The notes beneath the pieces were generated by a model. That model was not told the origin of the DNA. It searched no databases and was given only the letters and a program-made list of their open reading frames with translations. 37,566 nt of DNA from Sphingomonadaceae bacterium 3R27E2-A (GTDB taxonomy: Bacteria > Pseudomonadota > Alphaproteobacteria > Sphingomonadales > Sphingomonadaceae), in assembly GCA_005503165.1 (NCBI GenBank), contig SCNT01000042.1, positions 1 to 37,566 on the forward strand, written 5' to 3'. This document shows, one piece after another, positions 8,934 to 16,887 of the stretch. Both the position numbers and the translations under genes were made by a program. How positions within the stretch are numbered: the first letter of the stretch is position 1; each line of letters starts with the position of its first letter.

Positions 8934-9458
8934 TCAGGCAATGGGCGACGGGTTATCGCGCTGCTGGATCGTCAGAGTCTGATCGATCGCGACAAGCGCC
9001 GCGGCAAGTTCGCGACGAACCAAATCCTCCGAAATGCCAAGGGCCGCGGCGATCGCCGGATAGTCGAGGCTGCCGCGGGAGGACAATGTGAACACGTCTC
9101 GGGCAAGAGGCGGCAGCGCGGCGATGGCGGCCGCCAAGCGCTCGGGATCGATGCTTTCACGGCTGCCGGGGCCGGTTGCGGCGCGGATCCAGGCGCCGAT
9201 CCACACGCCCGCGCGATCGACGCGACAAGGTGCCCGATCGGCGATGAGCACGCGGTCTTCGGCCGCCCAGGCCTGCCTGGTCGCCTCAATGAGACCTGAC
9301 GGAGCGGTGTCGTCGGCATCGACCGCAAGCACGGCCTGCACGCGTGCGAGAAGTTCACGTCGACGTCTGCGACGGCTGACGACGCCCAAGAACCTGCTTT
9401 CGTCGGCGAGTTGGTCGCGCAGTTCCCGGAGGAGCGCGCAAAGATGAACGGTGTCCAT
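8934..9458 (-). CDS. Sigma-70 region-4-like helix-turn-helix protein
   Basis: 174 residues from the ATG at 9458, which has AAGGA nine bases upstream; the longer reading to 9575 has no such site. The C-terminal third resembles sigma region 4: LPPLARDVFTLSSRG, then LDYPAIAAALGISEDLVRRE as a helix-turn-helix. The N-terminal part is helical and basic (RRRRRR near residue 30) with no recognisable region 2. It may be an orphan sigma-like regulator rather than a true sigma factor. The stop overlaps the possible 8934 start of the NTase-HEPN gene as TGATG, so the two are co-transcribed. Confidence 0.6.
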   Translation of the reverse strand: MDTVHLCALLRELRDQLADESRFLGVVSRRRRRRELLARVQAVLAVDADDTAPSGLIEATRQAWAAEDRVLIADRAPCRVDRAGVWIGAWIRAATGPGSRESIDPERLAAAIAALPPLARDVFTLSSRGSLDYPAIAAALGISEDLVRRELAAALVAIDQTLTIQQRDNPSPIA

Positions 9459-9822
9459 GGAATATATCCTTGATGGCAGCCGAGGACTCCAGCGGGTACG
9501 CAACCCGCTGTCCTCGCTTCCATCCTTCCCACTCCCCTTCCTGTCCGACACCGATCGCGCAGTCGTGGGATGCATCGATCAGCCATTGAGTGCCGACGAG
9601 CGGGCAGGATGCCGCGCACCATCGAACCTTGCGATAGTGTCGGGCAAAGTAAGTTCGCCCCCCGGAAATTCTCACTGGAAAGTCCGGGGGTAGTGATCAG
9701 CAATCACGATGACCGATGAACTGCGCAGACGCGCCGAGCGCGCCGCCTATCGGGGTCGATCTTGAATTCACACAATCCAAATCTTCGGTTCGACGCTGCA
9801 TGCGTGCGCCAGCCATCGATCT
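9459..9822. other. Intergenic region between divergent units
   Basis: I see no gene here. It contains the leader of the sigma-like gene (ribosome binding site near 9466 and a purine-rich element at 9521-9546 on the minus strand). It leads into the 26-bp palindrome in front of the DUF2285 gene. Confidence 0.5.
9521..9546 (-). promoter_or_regulatory. Purine-rich element G, upstream of the sigma-like gene
   Basis: The minus strand reads GGACAGGAAGGGGAGTGGGA, 63 bases before the start at 9458. It shares GGACAG plus a purine tract with the copy at 23220. Confidence 0.35.
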
Positions 9823-9848
9823 ATGCGCGGCAGCTAGCTGCCGCGCAT
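9823..9848. promoter_or_regulatory. Perfect 26-bp palindrome upstream of DUF2285 regulator
   Basis: Each 13-base arm reads ATGCGCGGCAGCT from the outside in, with no mismatch and no spacer. It ends 51 bases before the DUF2285 start. The outer ATGCGC and GCGCAT resemble the ends of the rhizobial TraR tra box (ATGTGC...GCACAT). A TTGCCG beginning one base after it could be a -35 element, the geometry expected of a LuxR-type activator site. The binding protein is unknown. Confidence 0.5.
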
Positions 9849-9899
9849 TTGCCGTCGCACTTCTCTCGCGATCAGTTTGTCCGCGGTGAATGAGCTGAG

Positions 9900-10730
9900 A
9901 TGGCGTCGGGAGGAAAAACCCAGCGCCGCGATGCCATTTTCGCCAGCCGACCCAGCACCTTATGCCCGCGCCGTCACGATCCCCCAGCATCTGACTGGTG
10001 CGATCCTCGCGAATATGATGCGTTGTTGCGGTGCGATCGCCGCGCGTTCGCGTGGGAATGGCTACGGCGGAACGGATTCTATCGCAGCCTTTGGAGCGCG
10101 CGTGATACACTGCCGTCAGACGCGCCCAAATGTGTTGGCCTCGTCGCATGGGTCGATCCGGCTCTCGCATCTCCCGTGGCGCGACCGATCTGGAGCACAA
10201 AACTGGACCCGAAGGTTGTGAGGAGTCACTTGACCGGCCGGCGAGCGGCTTCGAGTGACCTGTTCGATATTCGGGACTTCGCGTCATTCGTCTCGGTTGA
10301 AATTGATGCGAGCCAGACGGAACATTGGCTATTCAGTGACGGGCACTGGATCGTCAGGCTGGACGTGCATGGCGGTTCGCTACTCGGCGGCCCGGCAAGA
10401 CTTGAATATCAATTGAGTGGCGTACGATCGGCAAAACCAAAACTGGAAGCACTACGACAGTTGCTCGCCCTGTTTGAAAATGGCCGCTTACCAAGGTCAA
10501 TGATTCCCCGCGAACAGCGGGCTGCAAGGTGGATAATGGAACTTCGTATCGGCGATGCAATACTTGCCGGCGCCAGCGAACAAGAGATCGCGAGGGAATT
10601 GTTCCCAGATGCAATCGCGCCCAAGCGCTGGCGCCGAGAAAATTCGTCTCATCGCCTGAGGGTGCAACGGCTGGTTCGGACAGCCCGAAGTCGTCTTTCC
10701 GATCCGCTGGGAGGGCCATGGTTCGAATAA
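9900..10730 (+). CDS. DUF6499-DUF2285 protein, FseA-like excision activator candidate
   Basis: 276 residues. The N-terminal third matches DUF6499 (DWCDPREYDALLRCDRRAFA, WEWLRRNGFYR). The C-terminal half matches DUF2285 (GRLPRSMIPREQRAARWI, ASEQEIARELFPDA, then the basic RVQRLVRTARSRLSD). In ICEMlSymR7A these two domains sit in two overlapping genes joined by a programmed +1 frameshift to make FseA, which activates the excision-directionality factor. Here they are in a single open frame with no frameshift needed. The gene stands alone on the plus strand between leftward units and follows the palindrome at 9823. The ribosome binding site is weak. The activator role is inferred from the family. 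Confidence 0.72.
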   Translation: MASGGKTQRRDAIFASRPSTLCPRRHDPPASDWCDPREYDALLRCDRRAFAWEWLRRNGFYRSLWSARDTLPSDAPKCVGLVAWVDPALASPVARPIWSTKLDPKVVRSHLTGRRAASSDLFDIRDFASFVSVEIDASQTEHWLFSDGHWIVRLDVHGGSLLGGPARLEYQLSGVRSAKPKLEALRQLLALFENGRLPRSMIPREQRAARWIMELRIGDAILAGASEQEIARELFPDAIAPKRWRRENSSHRLRVQRLVRTARSRLSDPLGGPWFE

Positions 10731-10799
10731 TTTGTCGCAAATAGCCGGTGCCTGGGGGCAATTTGCGGGCTGCACACATGTCATCGCTATCTTGCGCGC

Positions 10800-11363
10800 T
10801 CACCATATTTGGCTGCCGAATCTTCTGCGTAGATGCTGCGAGACGCTCGCCGCGTAGCGCAGTTGCCTCCAACCCGTCGGGCTATGATAGACGCCGATCG
10901 CCTTCCAATAATCGCCGGCCGCCGCGAGCCCCGACAGGAATATCCAGCGCGCCGCCTCCGCATTGAAACAGGCATCGTTCTGGAGCCAATGCCGAACATG
11001 GGTTTCGGGCCGCCCCACGAGCGTCGCAATTTTGGGCACCCACCAGCTGTTGATTTGCAACGGCCCCAGATCATGAGTGCCATTGCTGTTGACGACAGCG
11101 GCGCCGATCCAGCCGCCTTCCTGATCGCGCAGACCCCAAAGCGTGCGTTCGAGCCACGGCTTGCCATGGGCGGCGCTGCGGATGCAGCGAGCGATCTCAG
11201 CATCGCCCGTCGCGACTGGCGCGCGAGCCATTGCCGGCAGTGAGATGCCGAATGCCAAGGTGAAGATGGCCGCCGTCACCCCAAACCGCAAACCTTGCGA
11301 AGCGCGGACCCCGATAGGCGCGCTGGCGAGTTCGGCTGTCCGTGGAAACGGGAATATGTTCAT
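10800..11363 (-). CDS. Conjugal lytic transglycosylase (SLT family)
   Basis: 187 residues. The N-terminal signal peptide or anchor covers about 1-47 (hydrophobic VTAAIFTLAFGISLPAMARA). The SLT/lysozyme-like domain has the catalytic Glu near residue 83 in WGLRDQEGGW and the signature THDLGPLQINSWW. VirB1-like enzymes of this kind open peptidoglycan for the conjugation channel. Its start overlaps the relaxase stop by four bases (ATGA), making it the last gene of the transfer operon. It faces the DUF2285 gene tail to tail, 69 bases away. Confidence 0.82.
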   Translation of the reverse strand: MNIFPFPRTAELASAPIGVRASQGLRFGVTAAIFTLAFGISLPAMARAPVATGDAEIARCIRSAAHGKPWLERTLWGLRDQEGGWIGAAVVNSNGTHDLGPLQINSWWVPKIATLVGRPETHVRHWLQNDACFNAEAARWIFLSGLAAAGDYWKAIGVYHSPTGWRQLRYAASVSQHLRRRFGSQIW

Positions 11364-14305
11364 CGATCATGTCCTTGCTGTCGGGAATGCGGTTGCTCTG
11401 CGGGCTCGGGATCAGTCGGTGCTTGCGCGCGCTGGCTCTTCGTCGAGCCAGCGAGAATGCCGTTCAGATAGGCATCGAGCTTCGACATGCCGTCTCTCGC
11501 GCGGCCCGCGAGCATTTCCGCAAGCGATGGCGGACGCAGAACCTCGTTCCATTCGCGCTCGCGCTCGGCCCTTCGCTCGGCGCGATCCGCACGCGTGCTC
11601 AGCATCAGCTCGCGCGCCCGGTCGAGACTTTCAGCGAGCCGGGCGCCGCGGATGTGGTGGCTGTCGCGCCAGAGACGTCCCAAGCCTTCGAGCGAGGACG
11701 TCTTTTCGCCAGAATGCTTCTCGAGCTTCTGCACGAGGCGATCACGGTCCTCGGTCCAGAGTTTCACGCCGTAACGAGCACGAGTGATGGCGGTGTAGTA
11801 ATTCTGGCCATTGACGAGGCCCGATCCGACCGGGGCAAGGACATAGACGCGGTCATAGGTCTTCGACTGCGCCGAATAGACAGTTTCGGCGTAGCCATAA
11901 TCCCAGGTGCGATGAACGGAGAGGTCGATCTTCTGCGGCTCGACGCTCCGGTCCCAGCGAATAGTCGCGATCGTCCCGTCTAGACGCTCGATCGTCCCGC
12001 GCTCCGCATTTTTGAGGCCGAGCTCCCTGGTCGCAAGCCGCCACTGAATGCGATCGCCCGCGGCGATGTCGCGTTTGTCCTCGACGAACACATTGACTTG
12101 CGACGCGCGGCCGAGACGGGGATTCCAGAGGATCGTCCCACCCTTCTCGTCGACAAGCCGCACGAGCTGGCGTCCGCGAGCATCGCGTGCGATACCGTCG
12201 ACACGATATTCGGCGCCGGCGGCGATACCGAGCCCGGCATTGTCGCGGGCGAAGGTCACGACCTGGCCACCCGAATAAAACCGGGCAAAATGCTTCTCCT
12301 GGTCGGTCATACCGGAGGGCGAAAGAATATCGATGCGCGCGTCTTCGGCGGCAACGGCCCCTTCCCGCTTCAGAACTTCGCGGATCTGCGTGTTGACGAT
12401 CAGCCTGGTCGCGTTGTCGAGAACCAAGATATTGGTCTTGTCGCGGTTCTCGGGTTTGAGCCGCGTCCATTCCGCGACGAGGTTAGCCGCAAGTTTGTCC
12501 GCGCCCTCGCCGCTGACGATCTTGTCGAGCGATTGGAGTGACGCGGCATAATCCCCGCTGCGCGCGCTCGCCACCGCGGCCTTCATCGACTGGGTTTGCT
12601 GTCGGACCGCCTCCGTCAGTTCAGCCGTCGGCAGGCCCAGCTTCTGCATCAGCCAGAATGGTTTGCCCTGCTCGATCGCCCCGGTCTGCTTGTTGTCGCC
12701 GAGAAGAAGAACGCGCGCACCGGTGTCGTGGCTGATCTGCAATATCCGCTGCGCTTGTCGGCTACCGAGTTGGCCAGCCTCGTCGACGACCAGGACATGA
12801 CGGTCGGTAATATCATGCCCGCCGCCGCCTAGGAGCGCGGCGACGGTACGAGAGTCGATACCCGCGTCCTGGCCGAGTTTCGCGGTCGCCGATGAGGTCG
12901 GCGCCAATCCGATGAAGGTCCAGCCCGGATCGGCCGCGGCCTTCAACTGCTTGATGAGAGTCGATTTGCCCGAGCCGGCGACGCCGTGAACACCCATGAC
13001 GCGGTCACTGGATATCGCGATTTCGGCGAGCACCTGTCGCTGGTCATCATTGAGAATGCTCCCGCGCAGCGACGTGTCGATCCGTTCCCGCGACGCAAGC
13101 GGAACCCCATCGCCAAGGCTTAGCGAGATATGCGTCGATAGCGCGATCTCGAGCCGCGCGGCGCGGCGCGAGGTTCTGCCGCGCGTAAGGACTTGGTCAC
13201 CGGTGGGCTCTCTCGTCTTTAGCAGCTTGAGCCGTGCTTCATGCTCCTCGAAGAGGGGGCGAATGTCTCGGAACCGAACATCGCCCACATGCGACGCGAG
13301 CCCGGTGCGGATGAGCCGACCAAGGTTATTGACCGCTTCGCGTGTCTCCGACTGGCGAAGCCCGAACAGCGCAGCGCGGCGCACGGTTGCAGTATCGGCG
13401 TCCAGATGCTTCTCCTCTCGCGCATCGGCGGCGTCGCGGACAGCTTCGAGCGCGGGAATGTGAGCCTTCGATCGCTCTGCCCATTGGGCATGGAGCGTGT
13501 CGAGATCGACTTTCTGCTTGGGGGGCCGGGTCGCGAAGAAAGAAATCGATCGCTCGGCCTGGCCCTGGAAACCATGTTCCTTCGCGTGCGCATTGATCTG
13601 CTCGGCCCGGCGCGACGTCGCATCGATCAGCTCCTTGGGGACACCCCGAATCTCGAACAACCCCCGGCGCGGGTCGAACTCGATCTCGTAACCAATCCCC
13701 CTGAGGTCATGGGCGAGGTCGTTGCGATAGATCTGGCCGGCGACCATCTGCTCGGCGAACATGGCGCGGGATTCGAGGCTCACCATCTGCTCGTCACCGG
13801 CATGGCGGGTCATGTTGAGGATGACGACATGGGTATGGAGGTGCGGATCGAGCTCGCGCGAGGCATGTTCGGTAAAACGCGCATAGAGAAGCTGGCCCGT
13901 CGTCTCGTGGGTAATCTTGCCGTCCATGCGCCGACGGAGTTCGGCATGCTCCTCGATCCAGGCGATGGCCGTCCCGACCGCGCGCTCATGCGCGGCGATG
14001 ATCCTTTCATCGCCCGTCACCAGTGCCATGATCGACACCGACTTCGGGGCTTTGACGGCAAAGTCCCACCCCGGATGATGCTGAACTTCGCCATTCCGGA
14101 TACGCCCGAGTTGCTGCCCATCGACCTTGCCGGCGAGCAGCGCCTCGAACGCCTTGCGGTCGACCGGCCCCGAAAGACCGAGGTCGGCCGCAAGCTTCCC
14201 GCCCCACTCCGAGGGCTCATCCCCACCCTTGGTGTAATAATCGCCGATCGTATAATAGCGGGCGATATTGCCGGGTTTGCCTCCAAGGCGGCGCGGATGG
14301 ATCAT
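11360..14305 (-). CDS. mobF: MobF/TrwC-family relaxase-helicase
   Basis: 981 residues, close to R388 TrwC (966). The N-terminal TrwC relaxase domain has the catalytic tyrosine pair at residues 17-18 (IARYYTIGDYY). The HUH metal site lies near 155-165 (LDPHLHTHVVILN). The RecD-like helicase domain has Walker A GVAGSGKST near residue 440 and Walker B VLVVDEAGQL near 505. It nicks oriT, stays covalently bound to the 5' end and unwinds the transferred strand. The start overlaps the coupling-protein stop by four bases (ATGA), and the same junction recurs at its 3' end with the transglycosylase. All catalytic motifs look intact. Ti-plasmid-type TraA is ruled out by the TrwC-type N-terminus. Confidence 0.93.
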   Translation of the reverse strand: MIHPRRLGGKPGNIARYYTIGDYYTKGGDEPSEWGGKLAADLGLSGPVDRKAFEALLAGKVDGQQLGRIRNGEVQHHPGWDFAVKAPKSVSIMALVTGDERIIAAHERAVGTAIAWIEEHAELRRRMDGKITHETTGQLLYARFTEHASRELDPHLHTHVVILNMTRHAGDEQMVSLESRAMFAEQMVAGQIYRNDLAHDLRGIGYEIEFDPRRGLFEIRGVPKELIDATSRRAEQINAHAKEHGFQGQAERSISFFATRPPKQKVDLDTLHAQWAERSKAHIPALEAVRDAADAREEKHLDADTATVRRAALFGLRQSETREAVNNLGRLIRTGLASHVGDVRFRDIRPLFEEHEARLKLLKTREPTGDQVLTRGRTSRRAARLEIALSTHISLSLGDGVPLASRERIDTSLRGSILNDDQRQVLAEIAISSDRVMGVHGVAGSGKSTLIKQLKAAADPGWTFIGLAPTSSATAKLGQDAGIDSRTVAALLGGGGHDITDRHVLVVDEAGQLGSRQAQRILQISHDTGARVLLLGDNKQTGAIEQGKPFWLMQKLGLPTAELTEAVRQQTQSMKAAVASARSGDYAASLQSLDKIVSGEGADKLAANLVAEWTRLKPENRDKTNILVLDNATRLIVNTQIREVLKREGAVAAEDARIDILSPSGMTDQEKHFARFYSGGQVVTFARDNAGLGIAAGAEYRVDGIARDARGRQLVRLVDEKGGTILWNPRLGRASQVNVFVEDKRDIAAGDRIQWRLATRELGLKNAERGTIERLDGTIATIRWDRSVEPQKIDLSVHRTWDYGYAETVYSAQSKTYDRVYVLAPVGSGLVNGQNYYTAITRARYGVKLWTEDRDRLVQKLEKHSGEKTSSLEGLGRLWRDSHHIRGARLAESLDRARELMLSTRADRAERRAEREREWNEVLRPPSLAEMLAGRARDGMSKLDAYLNGILAGSTKSQRAQAPTDPEPAEQPHSRQQGHDR

Positions 14306-16365
14306 GCAGGCTTCGCGGGCCGGCGGCGACCGCCCGGACGACCGTGCTGCCGTAGGGTGCGATCCCAGTGCGGGGCGATGATTTCGAGGGGCGTGGCCGG
14401 ATTATCGGGCGAACCATCGGCGGGCGCGTCCCGGTCGGTTGGCGCCTCCCCATTCGTGTCTTCAGGCGCGGGATCGGACGCGCCCATCGGGAGATCGAGC
14501 TTCAGCTCGGGCGCATTCGCATTCGCTTCGCGCTTCCCGGACCGTTTGCGCGCTGGCGCACCGTTCTTCGCCGGTTTCGCCGATGACGGGGCAGCCTCTA
14601 CCGAACCTGATGGTGACGGCGGCGCGGGCAGAGGCGCGATGCGATGCGGAAGTCGACGGCGTTCGGTAAATGCCTCTCCAATGGATGGCAGGTCGTTGTA
14701 TCGATCCGCAAAGCGAACGACGGGCAGGTCGCGACCGAACCGCAGATAGCCCGACAGGTTCGGGAGGTTCGTGACCTCGGTGTGCATCACAAGAGGTCGC
14801 GTCACCTGGATGCGCGAGAGATTGACCCCGTCGCGCATGTCGTTGACGCCGTAGCTCATCCCCTCGTTCGCCTCGACCTGCTCGACCTGTCCCAAATTCT
14901 CGCTGACGTGCTTGGCGGTGGGGGTATCGTTCGCCCGGAGCGCGACCCAGGTCGAGCAATAGCCGGTGATCGCCGCGGCATCCTGGATGCCGTATGTCGC
15001 CTCGAGCTGCGGATAAGACTGGAACCCGAGGATGCCGCAGCCGCCATATTTGCGGGCGCGTGCGAGAAAGTCCGAAAGCGATGGCAGTTTCTGGAGCGAG
15101 GGTAGCTCGTCGATCACGCAATAGAGGCGGCGCTGCTGATCGGGTTTCAGGCTCATGATCGCGCTGATCGCGATATCGAGCCAGACCGTGATGAGGGGGC
15201 GGAGCGAGGGAAGCTGGTCGGCCTTCACGGTGACGAACAGCCAGCTGTCGTCCCCCTCGGTCGCCACCCAGTCGCGGATCGAAAGCCCGTCGTCGGTATC
15301 ATCGAGATAGGCGAAGCTGCGCATCACCGACGCGAGCTCAGCCTGGACGCCCGCCGACGTGCGTTCGCCCTCCATCGAGATAAACGCCGCCGCATCGGTC
15401 CCTGCGGCGAAGGCGGACAAATCCTTCAGCGAGGAGCGGACGATGGTGTGAAGGAGGATCGATATATAGGTGCGTCCCTGCGCTGCGAGCTTGCGCAGCA
15501 CGGCGACCAGAGTACCGCGCGCGGCCTTAGGCCAGAAAGGATCGCCATGCTTGTCGGGGATCGTCGATTCCGCGATCTGGTCATAATGATAATCGTGCGG
15601 AACATCGACCCAGGGCGACCAGATGGCCGACCGTTCGTCGAGGGGGTTGAGCAGGATGTCCTTCCCCTCGCGGTAGAATTTCTCGACGAAGGTGCCGGCG
15701 GTGTCGTAAACGATCGCCCGCTTGCCCTTGGCGCGGATGCCCTCGAGCATCTTGACGATCATGTTGGTCTTGCCCGTGCCGGGAGCGCCGCAGATCAGAA
15801 CATGCTCGGTTTCAAAAGCGTTCGGGACGTTGATGCCCCCGATCGCGAAGCTGCCCTTCGCTTCGCCGCGAAGCGCGCGTCGTACCTGACGGACTGTCCC
15901 GAAGTGGGCCCCGCGCAGATATTCATTGGAACCGAGCCCCTTCCCTGTCCGGGTAAAATAGAACCAGGCGAAGACAAGTGCTGCGAGCGCGAACACCCCG
16001 GACAGGATCGCCCCGCCGATGAGATCGCTCTCGAGCTTTTCGAGCGCCTGCTTCGCGATCACAGAATCGACCAGCCAGTCGGCCGACGTCCAATATTCGC
16101 GGCCATCCGGGGTGCGGAACAGGACCGGGTCGTTCGTCCCCGGCGCGGCGTCGGCCTTGAAGTTTGCCTCAATGAGCTTGGTAAGGACGAAGCGCTGATA
16201 GGCATCCGATTTTTCGAAGGCGTACCAGATGGCGCCGATGACCCAGATGCTGAGCCCGGCGAGGGTGGTCTGGAAGAAGACCTGGGTGGTCATCCGGACA
16301 TTGTGGACGATGGCCTGGCCGCCGCGCGTCCAGCTGCCGAGCGTGTCGTTGCGGAAGATGCTCAT
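14302..16365 (-). CDS. traD: Type IV coupling protein (TraD/TrwB family)
   Basis: 687 residues. There are two N-terminal membrane helices (about 27-48 and 118-138). The RecA-like ATPase core has Walker A GAPGTGKTNMI near residue 195 and Walker B LYCVIDELPSL near 418. The last ~110 residues are low-complexity and basic (KRSGKREANANAP). The hexamer links the relaxosome to the secretion channel and pumps DNA. It overlaps the RHH gene upstream and the relaxase gene downstream by four bases each. No secretion-channel genes are in the window, so the channel must be encoded elsewhere. Confidence 0.92.
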   Translation of the reverse strand: MSIFRNDTLGSWTRGGQAIVHNVRMTTQVFFQTTLAGLSIWVIGAIWYAFEKSDAYQRFVLTKLIEANFKADAAPGTNDPVLFRTPDGREYWTSADWLVDSVIAKQALEKLESDLIGGAILSGVFALAALVFAWFYFTRTGKGLGSNEYLRGAHFGTVRQVRRALRGEAKGSFAIGGINVPNAFETEHVLICGAPGTGKTNMIVKMLEGIRAKGKRAIVYDTAGTFVEKFYREGKDILLNPLDERSAIWSPWVDVPHDYHYDQIAESTIPDKHGDPFWPKAARGTLVAVLRKLAAQGRTYISILLHTIVRSSLKDLSAFAAGTDAAAFISMEGERTSAGVQAELASVMRSFAYLDDTDDGLSIRDWVATEGDDSWLFVTVKADQLPSLRPLITVWLDIAISAIMSLKPDQQRRLYCVIDELPSLQKLPSLSDFLARARKYGGCGILGFQSYPQLEATYGIQDAAAITGYCSTWVALRANDTPTAKHVSENLGQVEQVEANEGMSYGVNDMRDGVNLSRIQVTRPLVMHTEVTNLPNLSGYLRFGRDLPVVRFADRYNDLPSIGEAFTERRRLPHRIAPLPAPPSPSGSVEAAPSSAKPAKNGAPARKRSGKREANANAPELKLDLPMGASDPAPEDTNGEAPTDRDAPADGSPDNPATPLEIIAPHWDRTLRQHGRPGGRRRPAKPA

Positions 16366-16685
16366 GACGACGCGCCTCCCCCCAGAGCGGGAAGGTCGCC
16401 AGCGGTGATCAGTCCCCGGTCGAGGAGTAGCCGCTTTGTATCTTCCATCCCCTTTGCGAGCGATTTGGGCGCGCGCGCGCCGACGTCGGACGCGAGGATC
16501 GCGAGCACTTGGATGACGGTCGAATGAAGTTCGTCGAAGCGGGCATGGAAGCCAAAGGGGTCGGCGCCGTTCAGCTGTTCGAGGGCGTCACGAACGAAGG
16601 CCGCGGTAGAGGCGCCTGCCGCATCCGCATCGGCCGCGAGCCGGTCGTATAGATCGTCGGGAAGACGAATAGTCAGTCTTGCCAT
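16362..16685 (-). CDS. Ribbon-helix-helix relaxosome accessory protein, TrwA-like
   Basis: 107 residues from the ATG at 16685, which has AGGAG six bases upstream; the frame runs on to 16802 without support. The N-terminus MARLTIRLPDDLYDRLAADA is a classic RHH (CopG/Arc) DNA-binding fold, followed by a helical C-terminal half. In R388 the RHH protein TrwA is the first gene of trwA-trwB-trwC. It binds oriT and represses its own operon. The order here is the same, so oriT is expected just upstream. The last four bases overlap the coupling-protein start. Confidence 0.75.
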   Translation of the reverse strand: MARLTIRLPDDLYDRLAADADAAGASTAAFVRDALEQLNGADPFGFHARFDELHSTVIQVLAILASDVGARAPKSLAKGMEDTKRLLLDRGLITAGDLPALGGGASS

Positions 16686-16735
16686 GGCAAGCTCCTGGTC
16701 TGGAGCTTCGGCAAGTGAGGACGCGTAGCCCATCT

Positions 16736-16764
16736 TATATAGCGAAACCGGCTCTGACAGGCAA
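16736..16764 (-). promoter_or_regulatory. Sigma-70-like promoter of the transfer operon
   Basis: The minus strand has TTGCCT (16764-16759), a 17-base spacer, then TATATA (16741-16736, overlapping TATAAG). It lies about 50 bases before the RHH start and is probably autorepressed by that protein. An ATAGC string here also recalls the R388 nic region, but the match is too short to call. Confidence 0.5.
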
Positions 16765-16827
16765 ATCGATGAAGGATATTTCGAGGTTCTGGCCTGTCGC
16801 AATCATCTCGATCCAGCTACGGTCGGC

Positions 16828-16856
16828 TTGAAAAACGGTTCAAACAAAACTATCTG
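16828..16856 (+). promoter_or_regulatory. Promoter with operator-like repeat, AbiE operon
   Basis: TTGAAA (16828-16833), a 17-base spacer, then TATCTG (16851-16856), about 30 bases before the antitoxin start. An inverted repeat TTGAA/TTCAA (16828-16843) covers the -35 element, as expected for AbiEi autorepression. Confidence 0.5.
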
Positions 16857-16887
16857 AATGCCGTAAGCGTCGTATTTTGGTGAAGCC

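Noticed and set aside
8107..8982. Plus-strand open frame opposite the NTase-HEPN gene
   Set aside because: The minus-strand frame carries the GS...DxD nucleotidyltransferase motif, so the plus frame is a shadow.
13241..14749. Long plus-strand open frame (502 codons) opposite the relaxase and coupling-protein genes
   Set aside because: It is antisense to genes with clear catalytic motifs, and its translation has no recognisable domain. GC-rich codon bias creates such shadows.
16734..16745. Possible nic site resembling R388 (TCTTATATAGC)
   Set aside because: Only the ATAGC end matches well and it coincides with a -10 box. This is too short to call oriT from sequence alone.
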